From Polyangia bacterium (lineage in GTDB: Bacteria; Myxococcota_A; Polyangia; Nannocystales; Nannocystaceae): 64,000 nt of DNA. The DNA is taken from contig JAUIKS010000016.1 in NCBI GenBank assembly GCA_030430565.1, forward strand, positions 124,001 through 188,000, written 5' to 3'. Positions 52,018-61,549 of this stretch are shown piece after piece. The translations under genes were made by a program, and so were the position numbers. Numbering within the stretch: position 1 is the first letter of the stretch; each line of letters begins with the position of its first letter. The notes beneath the pieces are model-generated. The model saw nothing but the letters and a program-made list of their open reading frames with translations. It ran no database searches and was not told the DNA's origin.

Positions 52018-53777
52018 ACGAGACTTCGGAACTCCCGCCGTACGCGCATCGCTCGTCCGCGTTCTCGGCCGGTCACGAGGATGCGTGGCGTCAGCTGAAG
52101 CAGCACGCAGAGTGGGCGGAGGGCTTCTGGGTCGCGTTTATCTTTAGCCCGGCCGCGCGACCGCTGCACGAGTTACAGGGGCGACTGCGGGAGCAGCTCG
52201 CGGCGATCGATCGTGCGCTCCGTGTGATCCACCCCGAGAACCCCGCGGCGCTGCGGACAAGCGCCGAGGAGCTTCTCGACGCCGACTCACGCGCGGCTGG
52301 TTGTGTCTGGCTCGAGGCCTTGCACGTCGACTCGGCCGGGGTCGTTGATGCCGACGCGGGAGGACCTTGGCGTAGCGCGTGGGTCTGGTTCCTCCAGCGG
52401 CTCAATGAGCGTCGTGAACTCACCCAGCGCGCGCTCTCAGGAGGGCTCATCCTCTCGGGCCCGCCGGCGTTGAAGGCCACATTTCGCGAGAGCGCGCCCG
52501 ACCTATGGTCCATTCGCGCGCTGCTGCTCGAGCTCGCGCCGACCCCCGCGAAGCTCTCCCACGACTTCTTCCACTCTGCCCTCCTCGAGCTCGTCGCGCC
52601 CGAGGCCGAGCCGGCCAAGCCCGGCCACGACCTCCAAACCCACGTGGAGGAACTCAAGAAGCTCGAAGGGCGCACCGGAGTCAAGGTCACGCGCGCGCGC
52701 GCGACCGTGCACGAGCGCATCGCGGAGGCGCTGCTGCGCCGCGATGAGACGGCAGAGGCGCTTCGACACGCCGCCGAGGCGGTTGAACTGAGGGAGGCGC
52801 TGGGCGAGGCGCCTGTGAACGCGCTGCGCCTGATGGCGAACGCGGAGGTGGCCCTCAATGACACGGTCGCGGCGCGTCGGCATTTGGAGTGGGCGCTTGA
52901 GCTGTGCTGCGAAGACGATGACGAAACCACCGCGTGGGCGCTTCGACGCAGCACCCTTTCGCTTGCAAGAGTTCTAGAAACGGCCCGTCAACCTCGACTC
53001 GAAGAGTCGCTACTCCGGCGCGCGCTCTCGCTGCGGTGTGAGGCTCTCGACACATCCCATCTAAAGATCTTGTGGAACCTTGAGTTCCGACTAGCACGGA
53101 CGCTGCGATATCAGCGGCGTTTCGAAGAGGCGACTGAACACGCGAAGCGCGGGCGATCGTTCTTGGTCGAGATCGAGCGTCTCGAAGGCAAGTCACCAAT
53201 CAACACGATGCGGCTCGCGTTGTCAGAGATGGAGATCGCTGACGCCCAGCGCGCACGCGGAATCATTGAGGATGCACGAGCCGCGTATGAATCGGTGCGA
53301 TCGCTGCTTCGACAGCCTTCACGGGCAATGATACCAAGCGAAGAAACATACTTAAATTACCTCAAGTTAGCGATGGAAGCGACGAGAAGCTTGGGAAGCA
53401 TATACGAAGAGGCTGGAGAGAGAGAGGTGGTGGAGCGTCTCTACACGCAAGCAGTCGCATCACTAAGGGCGGAACTGGAAGCCTTGCCGCACGATGATCT
53501 TCGCTTCCTGCTCGCTAGTTTCCTATGTCTCTTAGTGACTCTCGGTGAATCTAACCCCGAGCGGTCGAAGCCACTATTGAACGAGGCGCAGGGGTTGATG
53601 AACTCAATTCCAGTCTCGTACCCACACGGAAAGGCGCTTCGTTCATTCCTTGGACTCAATAGCGTCATCGACGAAACCGCTTCAACGTTGTTAGACCCTC
53701 GGACTTCACGAGGGCAAGACTCGTGCGACAGCGACCACGAGTCGCGTCCGCCAAACCCTACGGCCAGACGACCTTAA
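52014..53777 (+). CDS. TPR protein, partner of the P-loop NTPase
   Basis: The 587-residue protein starts at GTG overlapping the NTPase stop. The first 180 residues form a separate domain (VAFIFSPAARPLHELQGRL, CVWLEALHVDSAG, RLNERRELTQRALSGG, APDLWSIR); a similar LNxRRE...APDLWSxR pattern occurs, from memory, in other bacterial TPR proteins encoded next to AAA or STAND ATPases. From about 220 onwards there are TPR-type helix pairs (ETAEALRHAAEAVELREALGE and others). The 3' part (about 53050-53720) is distinctly less GC-rich, with codons rare in neighbours, suggesting recent acquisition. Its end overlaps the convergent lipoprotein gene by 20 nt. Confidence 0.75.
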   Translation: MNETSELPPYAHRSSAFSAGHEDAWRQLKQHAEWAEGFWVAFIFSPAARPLHELQGRLREQLAAIDRALRVIHPENPAALRTSAEELLDADSRAAGCVWLEALHVDSAGVVDADAGGPWRSAWVWFLQRLNERRELTQRALSGGLILSGPPALKATFRESAPDLWSIRALLLELAPTPAKLSHDFFHSALLELVAPEAEPAKPGHDLQTHVEELKKLEGRTGVKVTRARATVHERIAEALLRRDETAEALRHAAEAVELREALGEAPVNALRLMANAEVALNDTVAARRHLEWALELCCEDDDETTAWALRRSTLSLARVLETARQPRLEESLLRRALSLRCEALDTSHLKILWNLEFRLARTLRYQRRFEEATEHAKRGRSFLVEIERLEGKSPINTMRLALSEMEIADAQRARGIIEDARAAYESVRSLLRQPSRAMIPSEETYLNYLKLAMEATRSLGSIYEEAGEREVVERLYTQAVASLRAELEALPHDDLRFLLASFLCLLVTLGESNPERSKPLLNEAQGLMNSIPVSYPHGKALRSFLGLNSVIDETASTLLDPRTSRGQDSCDSDHESRPPNPTARRP

Positions 53778-54801
53778 TCGGCTCGGAGCGCTCCGAGACG
53801 TTGGTGAAGCCCGGCATGCGCGCGAGCCCGCTGACCATGAAGTACAGCGTCTCACCCGAGCTCGGCGTCCAGCCTGACTGGGCGTCGAAGGGCGGCTGCT
53901 TGATGTGGTCGCCCGCGACCGCGTACTCGAACTTGCAGGTCTGGTCGGGGCGCAGCCACTCCCAGGTGGCGCCGTACCAGGCGCCCTCGCGGTAGATGAA
54001 GATCCACGGGTTGCCGACGACCGGGGTGTCGCCGTTGAGCAAGGCCTCGGGCCACACGAACACGCCCTCGTCCTGGCTGGCGTGGTTGAGGCAGATGAAG
54101 GGGTCCTCGAAGGTCACGGACTCGATCGTCATCGTCACCGGCCAGCCCGAGACGTCGGTGTGCAGCCAGATCACCTCGTCGAGCACGAGCGGCGGCGGTT
54201 CGGCGGCCTCGCAGGTCACGTCGAGGGTGGCCTCGGCGATCTCGCCGAACCACTGCACGTGCTCGTGGACCATCTGCCAGTCGCTCGTGTAGCTCCCAGG
54301 CTCGGCCGGCGCCTGCAGCGAGAGCGCGAAGGTGTAGGTCTCGCCGGGCGCGACCGCGACGTCGTCGGGGAGCCACGCGCGGGTCTCCGCGGTCAGGGGA
54401 TCTTCGTCGTCGACGGCGCCGAGCTTGTAGAGCGCGTCGCGGGTCCAGGTGGCCGCGCCGGTGTTGCGCACCGTGATCGTCGCGCCGAGCTCGGCGCCGC
54501 AGGGCGCGGCGCTCGGGAGCGTGTGCGTGACGAGCTCAGCCGCGTCCTGCGGCGTCGCGGCGCCGGACGAGCTGCCGGAGGGGTCATCTTCGCCGGTCGT
54601 GGAGCCCGTCGCGTCGCCCTGCGAGCTCGTGGATCCCTCGCTCGTCGGCGCGCTGCCTGATGACGGGGCGCCGCCGGCGGTGGAGATGCCGGCGCTGGTG
54701 ATCATGGGCGCGCTCGTCGTCTGCGAGTCGCGCGGGTCGTCGCCGGCGCAGGACGCCGCGAGGGGGCAGAGGAGCAGCAGGCGCGCGCGTGGGTCGATCA
54801 T
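53758..54801 (-). CDS. lipoprotein with NBR1-type Ig-like domain
   Basis: The 347-residue protein uses ATG 54801 (GGAG 7 nt upstream); the frame extends nine codons further. The signal peptide ends LAASC. A Ser/Thr/Gly linker follows to about residue 88. Residues about 90-200 resemble the Ig-like NBR1 domain: ATITVRNTGAATWTRDALYKLG, VAVAPGETYTFALSLQAPAEPGSYTSDWQM. The C-terminal 140 residues form a beta-rich domain with WIFIYREGAWYGATWEWL. It is probably a surface lipoprotein; ligand unknown. Confidence 0.75.
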   Translation of the reverse strand: MIDPRARLLLLCPLAASCAGDDPRDSQTTSAPMITSAGISTAGGAPSSGSAPTSEGSTSSQGDATGSTTGEDDPSGSSSGAATPQDAAELVTHTLPSAAPCGAELGATITVRNTGAATWTRDALYKLGAVDDEDPLTAETRAWLPDDVAVAPGETYTFALSLQAPAEPGSYTSDWQMVHEHVQWFGEIAEATLDVTCEAAEPPPLVLDEVIWLHTDVSGWPVTMTIESVTFEDPFICLNHASQDEGVFVWPEALLNGDTPVVGNPWIFIYREGAWYGATWEWLRPDQTCKFEYAVAGDHIKQPPFDAQSGWTPSSGETLYFMVSGLARMPGFTNVSERSEPIKVVWP

Positions 54802-55217
54802 CGAGGTCTCCGAAGCGTGACTATACACGCAGCGCGCCGCGGCGCGGCGGCGGCGGCGTCCCCGGTGATCGGCGGTGACGTCCGCGCGGTCGTCGTCGTC
54901 GTCGGGCCCGTCGGCGTCGTCGCGTCGGGCCTCGGCCCGCGCGCTCGTCGAGGCGCGGCGCGCTGCTCCGTCCGGGCGCGGTCGGGCGGTCGGCTCGCCC
55001 CGGCGGTCGCGCGCACGCGCGCCGTGTCGGTCGAGGTGCGCCTGGGCGCGTCGCGCAGCGCTACAGTGGTGTCCTAAAAAACAGGTCTTTTGGTACCTGT
55101 ATATAAGGACATTAATAACACGAGGCGCGATTCCAGCCGCGGCGCGTCAGCGCGCGCTCCACATCGCGCCGGAAGATCGGCACAATAGGGGGGCGCCGCG
55201 GCGGGCGCCAGTCTCGG
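54802..55217. other. intergenic region before the hybrid kinase gene
   Basis: The left two thirds are GC-rich, Ala/Arg-coding-like shadow with no gene. The right part (from 55073) is AT-richer and holds the regulatory motif listed separately. Confidence 0.5.
55076..55110 (+). promoter_or_regulatory. probable promoter/operator of the hybrid kinase gene
   Basis: ACAGGT (55081-55086) and ACCTGT (55095-55100) form an inverted repeat with 8 bases between, followed at once by ATATAAGG, a good -10-like sequence. It lies about 110 bases before the kinase start in the only AT-rich stretch there. Confidence 0.5.
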
Positions 55218-58200
55218 ATGGTCCTGGTCAGCTATCAACCCAGCTCGGAGCGCGCGGGGCTCCGCCACTACGCGCTCGGCGAGCGCCTTCACGAGAGCGA
55301 GGAGGCGATCTTGTTTCGCGGCGTGGACTGCCGCGACGGCCGCGAGGTCGTCGTCAAGCTGCCGAAGGCGAGCACGCCGAGGCCGCGGACGCTCGCCAAG
55401 CTGCGCCACGAGTTCACGCTGACTCACGAGCTCGCGCTGCCGGGCGTCGTGCGGGCCTACGCGATCGAGCGCTACGGCAGCGGGCTCGCGCTGGTGCTCG
55501 AGGACTTCGGCGGCGTCCCGCTCAGCCGGCTGATGCGGGTCCGCCCGCTCAGCCTGCGCGAGCGCGTGCGGATCGGCGTCGCGCTCGCGCGCGCGCTCGA
55601 GGGGCTGCACCGGCACCACATCATTCACAAGGACGTGAAGCCCAGCAACGTGCTGGTGCACCCCGAGACCGGGGTGGTGAAGCTCATCGACTTCGGCATA
55701 GCGACCCGGCTGACGCAGGAGCTCAGCGACTCGCTGGGCCTGCGCTCGCTCGAGGGCACGCTCGCCTACGTCTCGCCGGAGCAGACCGGTCGGGTCAACC
55801 GCGCGGTCGATCACCGCTCTGACCTGTACTCGCTGGGCGCGACGCTCTACGAGCTGCTGAGCGGGATCTTGCCCTTCGCCTCGCTCGACGCGCTCGAGCT
55901 CGTCCACAGCCACATCGCGCGGCGCCCCGTCCCGCCGCACGAGCGCAACTCCGAGATCCCGATCCCGCTGTCGCGGATCGTGATGAAGCTGCTGGCGAAG
56001 GCCGCCGAGGATCGCTACCAGAGCGCGCGCGGCCTCGCGGCTGACCTCTCGCGGGTGCTCGCGCGGCTCGACGCGGAGGAGCCGGTCGATGCCTTCGCGC
56101 TCGGCGCTGAGGATCGACTCGACGTGCTGCGCTTCCCGCAGCGGCTCTACGGACGCGAGCGCGAACTCCAAGCGCTCGAGTCGGCGTTCTCGCGGGCGCG
56201 CGCCGGCGCGGCCCAGCTCGCGCTGATCCGCGGCTACGCGGGGGTGGGGAAGACGGCGCTGGTGCACGAGCTGCGCGGCCTCGTCACCGCGCACCGCGGG
56301 CGCTTGATCGCGGGGAAGTTCGATCAGCGCGGCCACGGGATCGCCTACGCGCCGATCGTCAGCGCGCTGCGGGAGCTGCTGCGCCGCGTGCTCGGCGAGC
56401 CCGAGGAGTCGCTGCAGCGCTGGCGCGCGGTGCTCGGGGAGGCGGTCGGCGGCAACGGTCAGCTGATCGTCGACATGCTGCCGGAGCTCGAGGTGCTGCT
56501 CGGCGCGCAGCAGGCGATCCCGGTGCTGGGGCCGATCGAGACGCAGAACCGGTTCCGGCTGGTGTTCCAGCGGTTCTTACAGGTCTTCGCCACCTCCGAG
56601 CACCCGCTCGTGCTGTTCGTCGACGACCTGCAGTGGTCGGACCCCGCGTCGCGCAAGCTGCTGCAGCAGCTGCTCCACAACCCCGACGGCGGGCACCTCC
56701 TGGTGATCGGCGCGTACCGTGACAACGAGGTCGCGCTCGGGCACCCGCTGCTCGCGTGGATCGACGCGCTCCGGCGGCGCGCGGCCGTCGACGCGACGCC
56801 CCTCGAGCTCGAGGTCGCCGCGCTCGGTCGCGCGGAGGTCGAGCGGCTGCTCGCCGACACGTTCGCGCGCGCGCCCGCGGAGCTCCAGCCGCTCACGGCG
56901 CTCGTGTGCGAGAAGACCGGCGGCAACCCGTTCTTCGCGCGTCAGTTTCTGCAGTCGCTGTACGAGGACGGCGCGCTGGGCTTCGACGCCGAGGCGCGGC
57001 GCTGGAGCTGGGACATCGAGCGCGCGCGCGCGGCGGTCGTGACCGACAACGTCGTCGACCTCATGGTCGGCAAGCTCGCGCGCCTCGGCGCCGAGACCCG
57101 TGAGGTGGTGCAGCTCGCGTCGTGCGTCGGCAACCGCTTCGACCAGCGCACGCTGACGACCGTGAGCTCGCGCGACGCGGAGCGCGTGTCAGCGGCGCTG
57201 TGGGAGGCGCTGCGCGAGGGGGTGATCGTCCCGCTCGATCCGGAGTACCGCTTCCTCGAGCAGCCGGGCGCCGCGGGCGAGCAGCTCGACTTTAACGTCT
57301 CGTATCGATTCCTCCACGACCGCGTGCAGCAGGCCGCGTACTCGACCTTGGACGACGCGCAGCGCGAGCGCGTGCACCTGCGGATCGGGCGGCTGCTGCT
57401 CGCGGCCGCCGAGGACGAGGGCGGCCGCGGCCGCGCGCTCGAGCACCTCAACCTGTGCGCCGGCGCGATCGAGCGCGCCGAGGAGCGGCTGCTGCTCGCC
57501 GAGATGAACTTAAAGGCGGGTCTTCGCGCGAAGGCGTCGACCGCCTACGAGCCGGCGGCGGAGCTGCTCTCGAGCGGGATCCGGCTGCTCGCCGGCGGCG
57601 GCTGGGACGAGGCGCCGCGGCTCGCGTTCTCGCTGCACTTCGAGCGCGTCGAGTGCGAGTTCTTGAGCGGGCGCTTCGAGGTCGCCGAGTCGCTGTTCGG
57701 CGAGCTGCTGGAGCGGGCGCGCTCGGGCCTGGAGCGCGCGAGCGTCCACAACCTGCGCATCGTCCTCTACAGCACGCTCGGGAAGTTCGCGGACGCGGTG
57801 GCGGCCGGGCGCGAGGGGCTCGCGCTGTTCGAGATCGAGCTGACCGACGATCCGGAGGTCCTGGCGATCGAGTTCTCGGAGGTCGAGCGCCAGCTCGCCG
57901 CGCGCAGCGTCGCCTCGCTCGTCGAGCTGCCCGACATGCGTGATCCGGCGGCCGAGGCGGTGCTGCGGCTGTTGATGCACCTGGCGCCGCCGATCTTCTT
58001 CGTCGCGCCCGAGCTGTTCCCGATCGTCGCGGCGAAGCCGGTCAACATCAGCCTCGCCTGCGGCAACTCGACGATCTCCGCCTACGGCTACATGATGTAC
58101 GCGATGGTGCTCGCCGCGATGGTCGGCGACTTCGAGCGCGCGCACGCCTTCGGCAGCCTCGCGCTCGAGATCACGGAGCGCCGCGGCAGCCCGGAGCTCG

Positions 58201-60491
58201 CGGGGATGCTGCCGGTGACCTTCGCCGCGCACGTGAACCTGTTCCGCAGGCCGCTGCGGACCGGCTTCCCGCTGTTCGCGCGATCCTACCGCGCGTGCCT
58301 CGAGAACGGCGACTTCCTGTACCTGTCGTTCTCGTGCTTTCACAGCGTGCTGCACCGTCTGGGCGTCGGCGACGAGCTCGACGAGCTGCGCCTGGACGTC
58401 GATCGATACCTGGTGCTGATGCAGCGGACGAAGGACCTGCAGTCGACCGCGATCCTCACGCTCGCGCGCCAGCTGATCGCGTCCCTGCAGGGCCCGGCCG
58501 AGTCGCTCGCGACGCTCGGCGACGAGAGCTTCGACGGCGAGGTGTTCTACGCGGAGCTCGAGCGCTCGGGCCTGGTGCTCGTGCAGTTCCTGTTCCACCT
58601 CTCGGCGCTCAAGCTCGCGCTGCTGGCGGGTGAGCTCGAGTCGGCGCGCGCGCGGGTGGACGCCGCGGCGCCGCTGCTCCCAAGCGCCGAGGGGACGCTC
58701 TACGGCACGGAGTTCTCGTTCTACGGCGCGCTCGCGCTGCTCGCCGCCTCGCCGACCGGCGGGGCGCTCGCGCGCCCCGACTTCGTCGGCAAGCATCAGG
58801 ATCGGGTCGCGCGCTGGGCCGAGAGCTGCCCCGAGAATTTCCTGCACAAGCGGCGCCTGCTGGAGGCCGAGCGCGCGCGGGTCGAGGGCGACACGCTGCT
58901 GGCGATGCGGCGCTACGACGAGGCGATCGACGAGGCGGCGGCCCAGGGCTACCCGCATCACGAGGGGCTGTGCTGCGAGCGCGCGATGGCGTTCTACGGC
59001 GAGCGCGGACGCAGGCGAGTCGCCGGCGCCTACGCCAGCGACGCGCACGGCGGCTACGCGCGCTGGGGCGCGCTGGCGAAGGTCGAGGCGCTCGCCGAGC
59101 GCTTCCCCGAGCTGACCGGCGCGGCGCGTGGTGACGACGTCGACGGCACCAAGACGAGCACGAACACCGAGACCGGCTGGATCCGCGCGCTCGATGTCGA
59201 CGCGGTGCTGCGCGCCTCGCAGGCGATCACGAGCGAGCTCCGTGTCGAGCGGCTGCTGCCCCGGCTGATGCGGCTCGTGATCGAGAACGCGGGCGCCGCT
59301 CGGGGGTACTTGCTGCTCGCGAGCGAGGACGCGCTGGCGCTCGAGGCCTCGGCCTCCGCCGACGAGGAGCACGGGCGGCTGCTGCCCTCGGTGCCGCTCG
59401 AGAGCGAGTCCGCGGGCGCGCTGCTCTCGCCCCCGATCGTGCACTTCGTCTCCCGCACGCGCGAGCGCCTCGTGCTCGCGGACGCCAGCCGCGAGGGCGC
59501 CTACGTGCTCGACCCGAGCGTGCGCGCGCTCGAGACTCGCTCGCTGCTGTGCGCGCCGCTGCTCGACAAGGGTCGGCTGATCGGCGTCATCTACCTCGTC
59601 AACGACATGGTCGTCGGCGCGTTCACGCCGCAGCGCGTCGAGGTCGTGACGCTCATGGCCTCGCAGGCGGCGATCTCGCTCTCGAACGCGCGACTGGTGC
59701 AGAGCGTGCGCGAGAGCAACCGCGCGCTCGAGGCTCGCACCCGCGAGCTGGAGGCGGCGCGCGACGCCGCCGAGGCGGCCAACCGGGCGAAGAGCGTGTT
59801 CTTGGCGACGATGAGCCACGAGCTGCGGACGCCGCTCAACGCGGTGATCGGCTACAGCGAGATGGTGACGGAGGAGCTCGAGGACGCGCAGCTGTTCGAG
59901 CTCGTCGGCGACATGCGGCGCATCACCTCGTCGAGCAAGCACCTGCTCAACCTCATCAACGACATCCTCGACCTGTCGAAGATCGAGGCCGGGCGCGAGC
60001 GCGTCGTCCGCTCGGTTTTCGAACTCCCGGCGCTCGCCCGCGAGGTCATCTCGAACGTGCTGCCGCTCGCCGACAAGAACGGCAACACGATCTCGCTCAC
60101 CGTCGATCCGGCGGTCTCGACGATGAGCGCGGACGCGGCGAAGGTGCGCCAGTGCCTGCTGAACCTGGTCGCGAACGCCTGCAAATTCACGCGGGACGGG
60201 CAGATTCGCGTCGAGCTCGCGCGGGTCGTGCAGGACGAGGCGACCACGGCCCCGGCGGTCCTGATCTCGGTGCGGGACACCGGGATCGGGATGACGGCGG
60301 AGCAGCTCGGGCGCCTGTTCAAGCCGTTCTCCCAGGGCGACGAGTCGACCACGCGCGAGTACGGCGGCACCGGCCTCGGCCTCGCGATCACGAAGAAGCT
60401 CTGCGAGATGATGGACGGCGAGATCGAGGTCGAGAGCGAGCCGGGCCTGGGCTCGCGCTTCTCGATCACGCTCCCGCTCGGGGCGCCCTGA
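55218..60491 (+). CDS. trifunctional Ser/Thr kinase - AAA ATPase - GAF - histidine kinase (HstK type)
   Basis: This 1757-residue protein combines four modules. Residues about 18-280 are a Ser/Thr kinase (Lys47; H137-K-D139 in IIHKDVKPSN; DFG 158-160). Residues about 310-560 are an AAA_16 ATPase (Walker A GYAGVGKT 339-346; Walker B FVDDLQWSD near 468). Residues 560-1290 are a helical, TPR-like region. A GAF domain follows (about 1322-1495), then a coiled coil and a histidine kinase: H box FLATMSHELRTPLN with His1534, N box LLNLVANACKF, G1 DTGIGM and G2 GGTGLGLAI. Catalytic residues appear intact. There is no receiver domain, so a separate response regulator is required. It matches the HstK family of cyanobacteria and myxobacteria. 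Confidence 0.92.
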   Translation: MVLVSYQPSSERAGLRHYALGERLHESEEAILFRGVDCRDGREVVVKLPKASTPRPRTLAKLRHEFTLTHELALPGVVRAYAIERYGSGLALVLEDFGGVPLSRLMRVRPLSLRERVRIGVALARALEGLHRHHIIHKDVKPSNVLVHPETGVVKLIDFGIATRLTQELSDSLGLRSLEGTLAYVSPEQTGRVNRAVDHRSDLYSLGATLYELLSGILPFASLDALELVHSHIARRPVPPHERNSEIPIPLSRIVMKLLAKAAEDRYQSARGLAADLSRVLARLDAEEPVDAFALGAEDRLDVLRFPQRLYGRERELQALESAFSRARAGAAQLALIRGYAGVGKTALVHELRGLVTAHRGRLIAGKFDQRGHGIAYAPIVSALRELLRRVLGEPEESLQRWRAVLGEAVGGNGQLIVDMLPELEVLLGAQQAIPVLGPIETQNRFRLVFQRFLQVFATSEHPLVLFVDDLQWSDPASRKLLQQLLHNPDGGHLLVIGAYRDNEVALGHPLLAWIDALRRRAAVDATPLELEVAALGRAEVERLLADTFARAPAELQPLTALVCEKTGGNPFFARQFLQSLYEDGALGFDAEARRWSWDIERARAAVVTDNVVDLMVGKLARLGAETREVVQLASCVGNRFDQRTLTTVSSRDAERVSAALWEALREGVIVPLDPEYRFLEQPGAAGEQLDFNVSYRFLHDRVQQAAYSTLDDAQRERVHLRIGRLLLAAAEDEGGRGRALEHLNLCAGAIERAEERLLLAEMNLKAGLRAKASTAYEPAAELLSSGIRLLAGGGWDEAPRLAFSLHFERVECEFLSGRFEVAESLFGELLERARSGLERASVHNLRIVLYSTLGKFADAVAAGREGLALFEIELTDDPEVLAIEFSEVERQLAARSVASLVELPDMRDPAAEAVLRLLMHLAPPIFFVAPELFPIVAAKPVNISLACGNSTISAYGYMMYAMVLAAMVGDFERAHAFGSLALEITERRGSPELAGMLPVTFAAHVNLFRRPLRTGFPLFARSYRACLENGDFLYLSFSCFHSVLHRLGVGDELDELRLDVDRYLVLMQRTKDLQSTAILTLARQLIASLQGPAESLATLGDESFDGEVFYAELERSGLVLVQFLFHLSALKLALLAGELESARARVDAAAPLLPSAEGTLYGTEFSFYGALALLAASPTGGALARPDFVGKHQDRVARWAESCPENFLHKRRLLEAERARVEGDTLLAMRRYDEAIDEAAAQGYPHHEGLCCERAMAFYGERGRRRVAGAYASDAHGGYARWGALAKVEALAERFPELTGAARGDDVDGTKTSTNTETGWIRALDVDAVLRASQAITSELRVERLLPRLMRLVIENAGAARGYLLLASEDALALEASASADEEHGRLLPSVPLESESAGALLSPPIVHFVSRTRERLVLADASREGAYVLDPSVRALETRSLLCAPLLDKGRLIGVIYLVNDMVVGAFTPQRVEVVTLMASQAAISLSNARLVQSVRESNRALEARTRELEAARDAAEAANRAKSVFLATMSHELRTPLNAVIGYSEMVTEELEDAQLFELVGDMRRITSSSKHLLNLINDILDLSKIEAGRERVVRSVFELPALAREVISNVLPLADKNGNTISLTVDPAVSTMSADAAKVRQCLLNLVANACKFTRDGQIRVELARVVQDEATTAPAVLISVRDTGIGMTAEQLGRLFKPFSQGDESTTREYGGTGLGLAITKKLCEMMDGEIEVESEPGLGSRFSITLPLGAP

Positions 60492-60498
60492 GACCGGT

Positions 60499-61287
60499 CT
60501 ACTCGACCAGCTTCGAGATCGCCGGCTCCGCGCGCTCCGGGCCCATCGCCGAGTAGCCGCCGTCGACGGGGATGTCGGCGCCCGTGATGAACGAGGCGTG
60601 ATCTGAGCACAGGAACAGGACCGCCTGCGCGACCTCGTCCTGCTCGCCGACGCGGCGCAGCAGGTGGAAGGGCGCGGCGACCTGGTCGGTCTTCTCGCGA
60701 TCCCCATCGGTCAGCTCATCCATCAGTCGGCACCACGTCCAGCCCGGCGACACGCAGTTGACGCGGATGTTGTCGGGCGCGAGGTCCATCGCCTCGTTGC
60801 GCGTGAGCTGGAGGATCGCGGCCTTGCTGACGGGGTACAGCCAGCGCCCGGTCTGCGCGACCTTGGCGCTGATGCTGCCGAAGTTGATCACGACGCCGCC
60901 GCCGCGCGCGACCATGTGCGGCCTGGCCGCCTTCACGAGCATGACGCCGCCGACGACGTTCACGTCGAGGGTGCCGAGCCAGTCGGCGCGGCTCGAGCGG
61001 AGGCCGTCGTCGACGTACGAGCAGGCGACGTTGACGACGAAGTCCACGCCGCCGAAGCGCGCGACGGTCGCGGCCACGCAGGCGTCGATGTCGGCGTCGC
61101 GGGTCAGGTCAGTGCGCTGATACAGCGCGCCGTCGCCGAGCTGCTCGGCGAGCGTAGAACCTGGCCCGTCAGCAATGTCGGCGATCGTGACGCGGGTGCC
61201 GGCCGCGTGGAGGGCTCGCACGATCTGCGCGCCGATGCTCTGCGCGCCGCCGGTGACGATCGCGACCTTGTCGTGCAAGCCCTTCAT
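60499..61287 (-). CDS. short-chain dehydrogenase/reductase (SDR)
   Basis: The 262-residue classical SDR has the cofactor motif TGGAQSIG (about 13-20), VNVACS in place of NNAGx, active-site Ser in FGSISA, and YPVSK (catalytic Tyr/Lys). The Asp in VTIADIAD favours NAD(H). The end VDGGYSAM is typical. The stop is 7 nt from the stop of the convergent kinase gene. Substrate is unknown. Confidence 0.85.
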   Translation of the reverse strand: MKGLHDKVAIVTGGAQSIGAQIVRALHAAGTRVTIADIADGPGSTLAEQLGDGALYQRTDLTRDADIDACVAATVARFGGVDFVVNVACSYVDDGLRSSRADWLGTLDVNVVGGVMLVKAARPHMVARGGGVVINFGSISAKVAQTGRWLYPVSKAAILQLTRNEAMDLAPDNIRVNCVSPGWTWCRLMDELTDGDREKTDQVAAPFHLLRRVGEQDEVAQAVLFLCSDHASFITGADIPVDGGYSAMGPERAEPAISKLVE

Positions 61288-61549
61288 CCTCTACCTCCGC
61301 GGCGCCATGGTACCGCCCGTGGATCGACGGCTCGCGCGAAGGTTTTTCGAGCGCCGCGGATCGGCGCGCGCGTCGGGGCGCCGTCTGCATACGAGCTCGT
61401 CTCGCGCGCGAAGCCGCGCGCGCGGAGCCGGGGCCGCCGCCCGGCGAGGCCTGCGATATGATTGGGCGCGCGACGATCCTCGTCGCGGATGAACGCTCGA
61501 TCGGGTCGCCAGCGGCGGTCCCGGTTGAGCACCTCGAGAGAGAGATTCT

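Noticed and set aside
45274..53777. A complete DISARM or BREX locus
   Set aside because: Only a methylase of suitable size is present; the helicase, phospholipase or Brx/Drm partner genes are absent.
6113..55086. A shared ACAGGT box upstream of all three kinase-type genes (about 6118, 42638, 55081)
   Set aside because: The hexamer also occurs inside unrelated genes and only the 55081 copy is palindromic, so a common operator is not supported.
57510..60707. A 1065-codon minus-strand frame opposite the hybrid kinase
   Set aside because: It is antisense to highly conserved kinase, GAF and HATPase domains and has the low-complexity composition expected of a shadow in high-GC DNA.
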